Assembly (NCBI GenBank): GCA_020636375.1
Contig: JACJXZ010000011.1
Coordinates: 293,223-357,222, forward strand
From: Lewinellaceae bacterium
GTDB lineage: Bacteria; Bacteroidota; Bacteroidia; Chitinophagales; Saprospiraceae
Reading direction: 5' to 3'
Length of the DNA stretch: 64,000 nucleotides
Part shown: one piece after another, positions 28,616-37,424 of the stretch
Layout: each line of letters opens with the position of its first letter
Position numbering within the stretch: position 1 is the first letter of the stretch
Translations under genes and position numbers: made by a program
The notes under the pieces: generated by a model
The model's database searches: none
What the model was told of the DNA's origin: nothing
What the model saw: only the letters and a program-made list of their open reading frames with translations

Positions 28616-29107
28616 TTATCCTCCGAAATTTATCTCAATATACCCTTTGGGGTATCTTTTCCTTTGTTTATTCATCTTGCTCTTGGTGAACCAATCATTC
28701 CAATGAAGCAAGTCTGATCTTGTCCAGTTATGCAATTTATGGTTTTCTGGATAAAGAATCATCAGGTAAGCATCAATTCCGTAGTTTTTTGGTACTGCTC
28801 CTCTGATAAATTCACCCCTAATCAAGGATTCTTTCTCTTCAACTATCTCATAATCAACCAAATTGACCAGGTCAATGTCTTTAGGGTTCCTCTTATTGGT
28901 TACAAAACTCCCATCAATCCACTGCTTAAAATTTGTTGTTACCTTTTCTTGAAAGTCTTCAATGTACCTCTGATAATGTTCGAATATTTGATATCTTGTT
29001 GAATCCTTTTCAAATGAATCTACAAAAAATCCTCTGAATTCTTCATAACTCAACTCTATCCTCTCATAAGGTTTTAAATTCCCTCTAATATCAAAGTTTA
29101 ATTCCAT
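28616..29107 (-). CDS. nucleotidyltransferase-fold protein (DUF6932-like)
   Basis: 163 residues. WIDGSFVTNKRNPKDIDLV (63-81) fits the minimal nucleotidyltransferase signature GS-x(n)-DxD with Gly66, Ser67, Asp77 and Asp79. The N-terminal helical part (ERIELSYEEFRGFFVDSF, TRYQIFEHYQRYIEDFQEKV) resembles the DUF6932 family seen in integron cassettes and defence islands. The C-terminus (KQRKRYPKGYIEINF) is basic. It is the first gene of cassette B, whose start GTTGGCGGCAAC is at 29171, 64 bases before the ATG. With the small downstream gene it may be a toxin-antitoxin pair (inference). Confidence 0.75.
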   Translation of the reverse strand: MELNFDIRGNLKPYERIELSYEEFRGFFVDSFEKDSTRYQIFEHYQRYIEDFQEKVTTNFKQWIDGSFVTNKRNPKDIDLVNLVDYEIVEEKESLIRGEFIRGAVPKNYGIDAYLMILYPENHKLHNWTRSDLLHWNDWFTKSKMNKQRKRYPKGYIEINFGG

Positions 29108-29165
29108 TTTTGTTAATTCATCTTTTTAAATTTTGATTTGAGCTACTCCTTTTACTTCAGTTGCC

Positions 29166-29231
29166 GCCAACGGAACAGGCTATGCGGCGGTGGCGCGTTT
29201 AGCGACACTGACCGTCATAGCCGATGTTAGC
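29166..29231 (-). other. attC-like site A (behind the kinase/receiver cassette)
   Basis: Minus strand: R'' GCTAAC (29231-29226), arm GGCTATG, about 31-base loop, arm CATAGCC, spacer TGTTCC, R' GTTGGC (29171-29166). The 7-bp arms are fully complementary. The extended R'' TGGTGCTAAC (29235-29226) is the exact complement of the cassette start GTTAGCACCA (30616-30607). It lies 3 bp behind the receiver gene. Confidence 0.7.
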
Positions 29232-29238
29232 ACCAGTA

Positions 29239-29967
29239 TCAACTTCTTAGATATTTAGGTATTTTTTTCTCAATATTTCTTTTGATATAATTATTGATAT
29301 TTGAATAATTTCTATACTTATTGTATAAATCTTTGATTAGGAAAATATTTATCAAGCCATAGGCGGCAGACAAAACAAAAGCTAATAATTTATTCTCCTG
29401 AATTACCAAAAAAAGCTTTTCAATTTGAAAATTATTCTTGTACAAAATGAATCCAAAACACAATCCTAAAACAATCAAAGAGCCAAATAATTGATAAATC
29501 GTTTTTTTTCTCCATTTTTTTAATTCAAATGACTCAAACTCATCAATGGACTTAAACCTTTGACTTAAAATCGGTTTTTGTAAATTTTCTTTGAAGTTTT
29601 CATGAAGTCTCTTAAAAAATAGATCTCTTTTATATTTACTTAGAAGATTATCTTTTCTGATATAATCAGCAGCAAGTTTCTCTTTGAGAACTTTAACAGC
29701 GTCATCTGTTTCTGGATAAGCAGTATAAATGACGGCATTCAAATTTGGAAAATCATGAATGATGTTTTCAAGAAATGTAATACCTTCTTTATTGCTGTTC
29801 GGAAATTCTACATCAACTAAAATGTTATTTGTGTGACCCTGTTTCAATTTTTTATAAGCTTCTGTGAGATTAGTACATGATTCAACAATAAAGCCATAGT
29901 CTGAGAACATTTCTCTCATGTTGCTTATAAATTGAATATCATCATCAACCCATATTATCCGCTTCAT
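29239..29967 (-). CDS. response-regulator receiver domain fused to a two-helix membrane domain
   Basis: 242 residues. Receiver domain 1-125: acidic pair Asp8/Asp9 in IIWVDDDIQF, phospho-acceptor Asp52 in NNILVDVEFPNSNKEG, Thr82 in AVIYTAYPET and Lys105 in YIRKDN. A charged linker leads to two transmembrane segments (about 157-176, IYQLFGSLIVLGLCFGFILY, and 192-211, NKLLAFVLSAAYGLINIFLI) and a basic tail. There is no DNA-binding output. The start overlaps the kinase stop (ATGA, 29964-29967), so the pair is translationally coupled. A membrane output controlled by phosphorylation suggests a membrane-acting effector, as in some two-component phage-defence systems; that is inference. Confidence 0.85.
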   Translation of the reverse strand: MKRIIWVDDDIQFISNMREMFSDYGFIVESCTNLTEAYKKLKQGHTNNILVDVEFPNSNKEGITFLENIIHDFPNLNAVIYTAYPETDDAVKVLKEKLAADYIRKDNLLSKYKRDLFFKRLHENFKENLQKPILSQRFKSIDEFESFELKKWRKKTIYQLFGSLIVLGLCFGFILYKNNFQIEKLFLVIQENKLLAFVLSAAYGLINIFLIKDLYNKYRNYSNINNYIKRNIEKKIPKYLRS

Positions 29968-30590
29968 ATTATATCCTGTAGCTGTAAGGTAATTGTAGTT
30001 CCTTTGGTAACAGTAGATTCAATATTTATTCTTCCTTTATAACTCTCTTCAACAACTTTCTCTGTGACCATATTGATAAAATCATTTGTAATTCCTTCAC
30101 CATTGTCTTCAATTTTCAAGTTTAAATATTTTGAATCCCGATAACAAAAAATTCGAATTATTGGATTGTGATTTTTTTTAGTTGCTTCTACACTGTTCAT
30201 AAACAAATTCATAAAAATTTGAAACAATTGATTTTTATTCCCTCTTATTTGCGTATCATTTTCTATTTCAACTTGTATTAAATCTTTATGTAGACGCCTG
30301 TCAAAAAGAGCTATCGAATCCCGAATCACTTCAGTCATATTGATCATTTCTATTCTGTGCTCACCGGATCGGGTTGATAGAATTCTCATTAGGTGAAAAA
30401 TTCTTTCGATATCCTCTTCAATATGTTCTAAGCGATTAATATTTTTCAATTCTAATTCTCTTTGGATTAGGTAAAATGAACTACTTAATCTTGAAAGTGA
30501 ATGATGTAAATCATGAATAATCATTCCAGAGATCCTTTTATAGAATAAATATTCTATCCCTAATCCAATTAATTCTTTATCAGTCATCAT
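29964..30590 (-). CDS. soluble histidine kinase without sensor domain
   Basis: 208 residues. A dimerisation/phospho-acceptor helix has SGMIIHDLHHSLSRLSSSFY (His26 likely phosphorylated, of an unusual HDLHHS form). The HATPase_c domain has N-box QIFMNLFMNSVEATKK, G1 IEDNGEGI (160-167) and a final INIESTVTKGTTITLQL (G2-like). No transmembrane or PAS region, so the signal must come from another protein or through direct binding. First gene of cassette A: ATG 26 bases behind the cassette start GTTAGCACCA at 30616, as usual for integron cassettes. Partner: the receiver-TM protein. Confidence 0.85.
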   Translation of the reverse strand: MMTDKELIGLGIEYLFYKRISGMIIHDLHHSLSRLSSSFYLIQRELELKNINRLEHIEEDIERIFHLMRILSTRSGEHRIEMINMTEVIRDSIALFDRRLHKDLIQVEIENDTQIRGNKNQLFQIFMNLFMNSVEATKKNHNPIIRIFCYRDSKYLNLKIEDNGEGITNDFINMVTEKVVEESYKGRINIESTVTKGTTITLQLQDII

Positions 30591-30610
30591 TTTTTATCTT
30601 TCTTATTGGT

Positions 30611-30661
30611 GCTAACTTGTGCGTACACGCACCTCCGTTTACACCAAAAGGCGAAGTTCGC
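30611..30661 (-). other. attC-like site Z (in front of cassette A)
   Basis: Minus strand: R'' GCGAAC (30661-30656), arm TTGGTG, loop, arm CACAA, R' GTTAGC (30616-30611). The arms are short, with one unpaired base, so this is the weakest of the four sites. It marks where a further cassette to the right would have ended; a minus frame stopping at 30665-30667 is consistent, but its protein (30665-31027) does not look convincing. Confidence 0.45.
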
Positions 30662-31161
30662 GTTTCAAATAAACCGTGGTGCGTGTATATCCCCAATATC
30701 CCGACGGCCAGCCCCTTTCCCGCCCCAGCTCCCAAAGCGGAGCAGCGCCCCTTTCAATACAACTCCGCGACATGCGCAGCCCATCTTTCTATCCGTTTGT
30801 ATACGATTATACCCGATTACAAACGGTTGTGCCACCTGATGATGCCCAGGCAGTTTTTCTCCCCGTGGATTCATTCCCAAAACATAGCCACCGCAATTTA
30901 AGCAAATCTCGGGCCAACGACAATGCCGGCATAAAAAAACAGGTTGGTTCATCCCTAAGCTGGCGCTGGCGGTTGGGCAAAAAGGCCGGGGCGGGGAGCG
31001 CCGGCAATGGGGCACCCGGCGCGCCAAAAGCTTCTATTGCTCCAACTTCGTCGCCCGGGTGCTGATGGCCGCCCAGCAGTCGGCCGACAGGAAAATTCAC
31101 TGGAATCATTTGCAAACGCACATCAGCCCGGCGGGCATGGGAAGGTTCCTTTCCATGGACC
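30662..31161. other. intergenic region, GC shift from cassette DNA to chromosome
   Basis: 500 bases between attC-like site Z and the CHAT gene. Codon-like composition appears on both strands. The best-looking piece is the plus-strand fragment at 30954-31187 (separate entry). No repeat or promoter was identified. Confidence 0.5.
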
Positions 31162-31187
31162 CTATGTGGAAGAAGGTGTACGGGTAG
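30954..31187 (+). pseudogene. possible cysteine-peptidase-like C-terminal fragment
   Basis: A plus-strand frame ending TAG at 31185-31187. It reads RRAKSFYCSNFVARVLMAAQ, then KIHWNHLQTHISPAGMGRFL and MDPMWKKVYG. FYCSNFVARVL resembles the Cys helix of permuted NlpC/P60-like (YiiX-type) peptidases, which is a weak match. No start or signal upstream, and it overlaps the 3' end of the CHAT gene on the other strand by 26 bp. Probably a relic of a gene lost when the cassette island was formed. Confidence 0.3.
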
Positions 31188-34100
31188 CTACCTTCCGGTT
31201 TTTCCACCACAGGAACAGCCCTGCCGCCAGCAGCAGCCCCAGCCCCCAGAGCCAGGCCGGGGCATTGCTGCTGCCCAGTTCCACCGGGGCATTGTCTCCG
31301 ATCAGAATGAACGTGCCCCAATAGAAGGGGTGAGTATAGCGTTGCCCGGCAGTGGCCAGGAAATCCAGCTTGGCCTGCCGCAGGGCATCGGCCTTGCCCA
31401 TGCCGGCTTTGAGGTGGCGGTAGAAGCCCAGCATGATGTCTTTGGTGCTGCGGTCGTCGGCCTGCCAGAGGGAGGTGACGATGTTGGGGCAGCCGGCGTA
31501 TTGGAAGGCGCGCGCCAGGCTCATGATCCCTTCGCCGCGCTGCAGCTTGCCGGTGCCGGCTTCGCAGGCGCTCAGCACGGCAAGTTCGGCGTTGAGGCGC
31601 ATGTTGTAAATCTCATAGGCATACAGGCGGGGATCCGTATCTATGTTGTCGCCGGCAGCCAGCAGGAAGTGGGCGTATTCCGGGAAATTGTCGTTGACGA
31701 AGGCGTGGGTGGCCAGGTGGATGATGCGGTAACCGGCGGCTTTTTCCAGGAACAAGGACTTGGAAGCCTGCCTGCCGGTGAAGCTGGTGCCGCCCAGTTG
31801 CCGGGAGATGGCCTTCACTTCGGCCGTATTGTGTCGGAGCGGGGCCGGGCTGCTCTGTAATTCCGGAAAGGCGGTGCGGAAAAACCCGGTATCGGGGTGG
31901 CCCAGGGCCAGTTCTTCCGTTGCGGGCGGGAAGTCGGGCGCCAGGCCGGCAAAAACGTTTCGGGCAAAGGCATCTTTAGGGTGTTCCTGCAGGAACAGGG
32001 TCGCGGCGTGTTCGTACCGGATGCTGTACTTTTTAAGCAGGTAGGGCGTGCTGCGGTATTTGCCGGGCGTTGCCGGTTCGGTCAGGAGCAGTTCGAAGGG
32101 CAGGTATCCCAGCTTGCCGTCGGGGATGAGGATGAGTTCGGCGGCTTCCGGCAACTGCCGGAGGACGGGGTGGAGCAGGCGGCGATAGAGCAGGTGCGAC
32201 AATTCGTTCGCTGCTGCCTGCTCCCGCCGAACGGCGGCCTCGCTCCTGGCCGGGCCCGGGGGGGCGGCCAGGAGGGCGCGCAGGCTGTCCACCAACTGTG
32301 CCGTGGTAGAATCTTTCGGGTTGTAATGGTGGAGGATGGTATCTTTAGTGATGGCTATGACGGCTGAGTAACCCTCTTCCAGGGCGAAGGCCAGCAGCAC
32401 GGTGCGGCGGCCCGGCAGGCGGTTCTGCACGTCGGCAATGGAGGCTACGCGGACATCGTAGCGCATCTAATAGTAACGGGGGTAGTCCCGCCGCAGGCGT
32501 TGGCGGAAAGCATCAGCCATTTGCTTGTAGTGGAATACGCTGTCCTGATAGGGCGACTGCCGGCCCGCGCTGCCGGATTTGGAAGTTTCCAGCGCCTTTT
32601 TTTCGTAATAGGCCAGCCGGCTGGCCAGGTTTCGCTCTTCGTCCAGCACCGGTTCGGGGATGCCGGCAGCGCGTTTGGCGTGGGCGGCCTGCAGGTAGTC
32701 GGACAGGAGGTTGGCTTTGTTTTTTTCCATGAAGTAGAAACACTCCCGGAGCAGGCCCTGGCCGGCGCCTGTGGAAGCGTAGCCTTCCAGGGCAAGCTGA
32801 ACAGCCTGGGCATAAGCCGGCTGCAATTCCCGGAGCAGGTAGCTGAAGGACAGTTGGCCGCTGAAATCCGTTTTTAGTATGTTTCTGACAGTATCCAGCC
32901 GTTTAAAGCCTTCCAGCGCCTCTTGGAGGGTTGCCGCGCCCGGTTCTTCGCGGAAAGCAAACAACGAATTTTCGGCCTTGTATAACAATGCATTGATGAG
33001 TTCGTATTTGCCCGCTACCTTGCTGACCAGGGCAGGAGTGATCTGCTGGGCAATACGGTCTCTGCCCGCGCCGGGGATCAGGCGGCTTAGGGCTTCCCGG
33101 AAGTATCCGTCTGCCTGTTCGTGCTGCCCCTGATGCGACAGGGCCTGCCCGGCAAGGATCATGGAGAGCAGGAGTTCGGGATGCTCCGGGCTGAATAGCT
33201 GCTGCTTTATCTTCAGCGCCCTTTCATGGTAGTGCAGCGCTTTGCTGAAATTGCCCAGGAAGAAGTGTTCGACGCCCAGGTCGCTGATCACCGCTGCGTA
33301 ATCCCTGTCGAGGGTATCCGTGCCAAAAGCGGCGGCAGCCCTTTGCCCGTATTCCAGGGCCTGGCGGCTATTTTCCATGGCAGAATAGACATCCGCGATG
33401 GAACTCAGCGCTCCAATCGTTCGGGCGTGGGTTTCTCCGAAGTATTCCCGGCTGATGGCCAGGGCTTCCTGCAGCATGGCCAGGGCCTGATCATGCCGGC
33501 CGACATCATTCAGGGTGGTGGCCAGCCCCTGCAGGGAGAAGGCGAGCCTGATGCTGTCTGCATTATGGCGGTCGATGGTTACTGCCTGGCGCTGGTACTT
33601 CAGGGCCTGGTCGAAGTCCTTCATCCTGAAATAGCCGTCGGCAATATTGACGTAAAGCTGGGCGGTGCCGCGGGCGTAATCCTGCCCGAGCCGCCGGGTG
33701 ATGTCCAGCGCCTGCTTATAGTATTCCAGGGAGCGATGGTATTCGCCGAGGTCGCCGTAGGCAACGGCCAGGTTGTTATAGCTGCTGGCCAGGCTGTAAT
33801 GCGGGCCGGGCAGGGCCTGCCGCCTTAGGGATCGCGCAACAATAACTTACCCATCTATAGTCGTTCTTTTGCGCGCTGGCGGCGTTGCCAAGCCTCGCCG
33901 TAGCTGGGCTATGCCTACGTTTGGCGCCTTGCCAGCACACAAAATAACTTCCTCTATTTTGGGTAACTTATTATTGCGTGATCCCTTAGGCCCAGCGCCT
34001 TTTGGAAATACTCTATGCCGGCATACAGGTCGCCTTCCACGGCGTAGCAAACCCCCAGGTTGTTGTAAACGTCGGAAAGGACAACGGAATCGTTATTGGT

Positions 34101-34724
34101 GCGGGCCAGCGGCTGGAGGATGGAACGGGCTTTTTCGAGGTGGGGAAAGGATTCCGCGTATTTGTACTGTTGTTGGAATAAGGTTCCAATAATCTGGTGG
34201 CAAAGCCCGGCAAGCTTTGGGCTTTCCGCTTCCGGCCTTTGAAATTCTTCCAGGAACTGCCGGTAGCGTTCGATCCCTTGCTGCGTGACCCGGCCGCCTT
34301 TGTAATATGCCTTGCTGAAATCGATCAGGTATTTTTCCACTTCCGGGTGGCCGGCCCCCAGTTCCTTCTTTAACGACGGGAAAAGGGAGTCGAACAGAGC
34401 GGCGCTGCGTTCCGGGCGGCCCAGGCTGATCAGCCGGCTGCCTGCCTTTCGGTGGCTTCTGAAATACAACAAATTCGCAGCCGTGCCCTGCCCGGCCTCC
34501 ATCAGGGGATTCAGCATGGCCACAGCCTCAAGGTATCGCTCCAGCGCCAGGGAGTCGTTGCTCAGCGAATCTGCCGTAGCGATCAGTTTCCGGGCGCGGG
34601 CCGTGCCGGTCATAGGTTCAACAGGCCGGGTAGCCGGGATGGCTTCGGAGGGCGTTGATTTCCGGCAACCCGGAGCGAAAATTATAATAAGCAAAACCGG
34701 AAAGAAGTACGCATTTCTGCACAT
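31162..34724 (-). pseudogene. CHAT-domain TPR lipoprotein, disabled
   Basis: Start ATG 34722-34724 (MCRNAYFFPVLLIIIFAPGC, lipobox before Cys20). The TPR region reads through 33954 (GDLYAGIEYFQKALGL), continues after the MITE 33828-33985 (ALPGPHYSLASSYNNLAVAY) and on to 32470, then the CHAT domain to 31162. His and Cys of the caspase-like dyad are in YRIIHLATHAFVN and LAVLSACEAGTGK. A C-terminal transmembrane helix (AWLWGLGLLLAAGLFLW) follows. Two lesions: the MITE, and an in-frame TAG at 32467-32469 (RDYPRYY*MRYDVRV; one base from CAG or GAG). CHAT proteases with TPRs act in programmed cell death or defence in other bacteria; here the gene should be inactive unless TAG is read through. Confidence 0.85.
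33828..33985. mobile_element. MITE in the CHAT/TPR gene, TTA target duplication
   Basis: 158 bp. Imperfect terminal inverted repeats of about 25 bp: GGGATCGCGCAACAATAACT... at the left, and the right end reads (inverted) GGGATCACGCAATAATAAGT.... It is flanked by TTA at 33825-33827 and 33986-33988. Removal of the element and one TTA restores the TPR frame (KALGLRRQALPGPHY). Confidence 0.88.
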
Positions 34725-35268
34725 AGAGATTGGCTTTTGCGGTCCAGCCACTCAATCTATCCGTTCCGCATCGCATGCGAAACCAGGCCCGCCACATTCC
34801 GGGCACCCGTCTGTCCGGGCAGTTTTTTTGGTGGCCTCGATGCCGGAAATGAAGATAAAAAAACTCGAAGAGAAATAAGCAACTATCAGGTTTTATGGTG
34901 GTGTATTAAATCCGTTGATCCATTCAGCGGACCTGGAGGTCCGCTCTCCATTTGCCCCGAAAGTTCAAAGTTCAACGGATTTAATACACCACCCCGTCGG
35001 CGCCCACCAGGAAAAAATTCCGGAATGGCGGGTAACCTTCCCGCCCTGCCCGGCATTAAGCGCAGTTATTAAATATCAAACCGGCTACCCGCCCGGCGTC
35101 GGACGCTGTCATAAACCAATGAACCGGAGCAGCCTGCCGCTGTTGCGAACCGCGCCCGTCCTCTTCCGACAGGTGTCGGGATCGGCCGGGTAAAAACCGC
35201 GAACAGCGAACAGCGAACAGCGAATTGCGAACCGCCCCCCAAAACGGTAGCCATCAAACCCACTTACC
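34725..35268. other. intergenic region between CHAT gene and pore-toxin-like lipoprotein gene
   Basis: 544 bases, divergent genes. Contains the palindrome at 34897-34993, a dyad CCGACAGGTGTCGG (35166-35179), and at 35198-35235 a short array of GCGAACA units. The promoter of the downstream gene must lie in its last 100 bases; no clear box. Confidence 0.55.
34897..34993. repeat. 97-bp palindromic element with 22-bp perfect arms
   Basis: Arms 34897-34918 (GGTGGTGTATTAAATCCGTT..) and 34972-34993 are exact inverted copies over 22 bp. Its centre has GCGGACCTGGAGGTCCGC (34927-34944), the exact reverse complement of the core of the 6250-6399 palindrome. Confidence 0.85.
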
Positions 35269-36927
35269 ATGAAAAATGTATTCTTCTTCGTCACTGCTTT
35301 TGGCCTGCTCATCGCTTTTTCCGGCTGCAAAAAAGAAAATATCCCCGGCCCGGATAACGGGATTGAAATTCAACAAGGGGGAGTCGACAAAGAATCCATA
35401 GAAGCCTACCAGGGAGAAGTTGGGATCATCATCAGCACCCGGGAGATCGCCCGGAAGGGATATCAGCCCGCCTACGCCCGGGTCGAGGTCAGCGGAAACA
35501 CCTTCGACACTGCCGGGACGGTACCGATCGACGACCTCACCAACTTGACCTACGTATACCGGAAATTGGAAGACCTGACCGAGGCACAGCGGCAGGAACT
35601 GAAAGAGAACGGGGTGAATATTGCGGTGGAGGTATTTAATCAAAACCAACAGCTCCTGGGCGCTGCCGAACGGGAGAAAGTTTTCTTTACCTCCAGCCCG
35701 GAAAAAATTGAGGTGCCTACTACGCTGGAAGACCAGTATAAAGACGTGATCCAACTCCGGCCCGGCGTAAATCACCACGTGCAGATCGTGGATAAAAATA
35801 CGAACCAGGTCAAATTCGCTCCCGGTGCCGGCAGCTACACCAATTCCAGCAATTCCAACTCCATGATTTTCAACCGCACCAGCCTGGATTATTCACAGAA
35901 CCCGCCTTCCGACACTTATACTCAGACGGCCTTTCGGTTTACCGAAGTGCCCGGAGAGCAGGGCGTATTTACGATCGCGTATCACGCAGAAGGGATGGTA
36001 TTGTACTGGTACATCCGGGCCGACAACCGCGTTGGCGTCCAGAACAAATACAACTGGGGTGTCAACGGGGGCGAGACCAATGCCGCTGCCCTGGCTCATT
36101 ACAAATTCAGGATCGAACAGGTAGCTCCGGGATCTTATACCTTCCGGTCGTTGAAAAACAACAATTTGCTCACCCTTGCTCCGGATCAGCGGCTCAGCGC
36201 CGGCAATGCCAGCCCCAATCCCGACCAGATCGCCTATTTCCGCATCCTGGCCCTGGACATCGACTGGGATTTTACGCCCCTCGACTACCGGCAGCTCCAG
36301 CCAGTCCTGCCCCCGGCAAAAACCGATTTCGCCTTCAACAGTACCCTGGTCAATTGCAGCAGCGGCAGCCTGGAGCAGGTGGTGGGCCGGGAACAAACCA
36401 AAGAAACGACCCTGACTTCCAGTTGGGAGGAGTCGATGTCGGTCAGCGTAAGCTCGGAATTTTCCCTGTCGGTGACCAACGAAGCAGAGGTCTCCGCCAG
36501 CTTTTACGGAGCCAGCGCCTCGGCCAGCCAATCGGTCACCAGTTCCCTGTCCGTCGGGGTGTCCGCTACTCAAACCAGTACGATAGCCGGGGCAAGCTCC
36601 AGCACCAAAATCGTCACCGTTTCCTCCCAGCGCACCATTACCGTGCCTTCGAAAAAAGCTACGGTGGTGTCGGATATATACCAGACTTATACGAATATCG
36701 AGATTCCCTACGTCCAGCGGTTTAAAGTCGCAGGAACCTATCCGGGCGGCGAGGGCCCGCTGTCCGGCAAAGAAATCCTTACCCAGCTGAATTTCAACAG
36801 TTTCTCCGGCGTAGTGACGGAGGTCGGGTCGACATATGTCGTCGTGACGGTCCGCGGCACGAACCGGATCGACGAGCTGATCGACACCAAGACGGTGGCC
36901 GAGGACGTGCCTGCGGACTGCGATTGA
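35269..36927 (+). CDS. lipoprotein with aerolysin/ETX-MTX2-like C-terminal module
   Basis: 552 residues. Lipoprotein signal MKNVFFFVTAFGLLIAFSGC (Cys20). Residues about 30-160 form an unrecognised beta-rich domain. About 165-345 look like a beta-trefoil (YWYIRADNRVGVQNKYNWG, FRSLKNNNLLTLAPDQRL). About 365-552 form a Ser/Thr/Val-rich module (KETTLTSSWEESMSVSVSSE, TVSSQRTITVPSKKATVVSD, IPYVQRFKVAGTY) with the alternating pattern of aerolysin/epsilon-toxin/natterin pore-forming proteins. A lectin-like plus pore-forming layout would suit an anti-cell or predation toxin held on the surface. The fold assignment is by pattern only. ATG preceded by CCACTTACC; single gene. Confidence 0.6.
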   Translation: MKNVFFFVTAFGLLIAFSGCKKENIPGPDNGIEIQQGGVDKESIEAYQGEVGIIISTREIARKGYQPAYARVEVSGNTFDTAGTVPIDDLTNLTYVYRKLEDLTEAQRQELKENGVNIAVEVFNQNQQLLGAAEREKVFFTSSPEKIEVPTTLEDQYKDVIQLRPGVNHHVQIVDKNTNQVKFAPGAGSYTNSSNSNSMIFNRTSLDYSQNPPSDTYTQTAFRFTEVPGEQGVFTIAYHAEGMVLYWYIRADNRVGVQNKYNWGVNGGETNAAALAHYKFRIEQVAPGSYTFRSLKNNNLLTLAPDQRLSAGNASPNPDQIAYFRILALDIDWDFTPLDYRQLQPVLPPAKTDFAFNSTLVNCSSGSLEQVVGREQTKETTLTSSWEESMSVSVSSEFSLSVTNEAEVSASFYGASASASQSVTSSLSVGVSATQTSTIAGASSSTKIVTVSSQRTITVPSKKATVVSDIYQTYTNIEIPYVQRFKVAGTYPGGEGPLSGKEILTQLNFNSFSGVVTEVGSTYVVVTVRGTNRIDELIDTKTVAEDVPADCD

Positions 36928-36962
36928 GCGCTTGTTTGGAGCGGATGTTTATATGTGCATTT

Positions 36963-37196
36963 ATGAGGAGGCTACTCCGGAAACCCCGAAAAATGAGTGA
37001 ATGAGTGAATGAGCGAATGAGTGAATATTGGCAACTATTTACCACCCGGCCGAAAATGCCTGATTTTGCCCCGACTTCCGAAATGAATTCGGAACAGGCT
37101 CTGAAGGGTGATCAGGCATTTTCGGCCTTTGCTCCCTTCAGGGTTGGGGCAAACAAAGGGCGAAAATGCCGGGTGGAAATAGACCTAAATAGTTGC
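36963..37196. repeat. nested inverted repeats upstream of the AraC gene
   Basis: 36963-37030: TGAGG..CTACTCCGGAAACC and (GAATGAGT)-like repeats, related to the left half of 40230-40403. 37031-37196: outer arms GCAACTATTTACCACCCGGC (37031-37050) and, inverted with a 9-bp insertion, 37168-37196; inner arms GGCCGAAAATGCCTGAT (37048-37064) and ATCAGGCATTTTCGGCC (37111-37127), perfect. No gene; with the next array this fills the 497-bp gap. Confidence 0.75.
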
Positions 37197-37340
37197 TATA
37201 TTTCCACATATTTCCACGTATTTCCATGTATTTCCACATATTTCCATGTATTTCCACATATTTCCATGTATTTCCACGTATTTCCACGTATTTCCATGTA
37301 TTTCCACGTATTTCCACGTATTTCCATACATTTCCCCATC
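37197..37340. repeat. minisatellite, 10-bp period (ATTTCCACGT)
   Basis: About 14 units ATTTCCACAT / ATTTCCACGT / ATTTCCATGT. The 10-bp period puts one unit on each turn of the helix. It is open in several frames, giving YFHVFPCIS-type or KYVEIHGNTW-type translations that I treat as non-coding. Related to the arrays at 4293-4443 and 38596-38640. Confidence 0.9.
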
Positions 37341-37424
37341 TCCCCAACCCCCACTGCCAAATATCATTGCTTATCCTCCCCGCATATCCGACCTTGCACA
37401 AAGAGCAACAATGTTTCCATCCTC

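Noticed and set aside
30665..31027. 120-residue minus-strand frame ending next to attC-like site Z
   Set aside because: Its place fits a cassette gene, but composition is Arg/Gly/Pro-rich in a GC-rich stretch and no start context or family is visible.
37005..37424. Extended N-terminus for the AraC regulator, and repetitive proteins (YFHVFPCIS type) on both strands
   Set aside because: The sequence is a 10-bp minisatellite plus palindromes. All frames are open only because the period has no stop; no ribosome site or protein-like composition.
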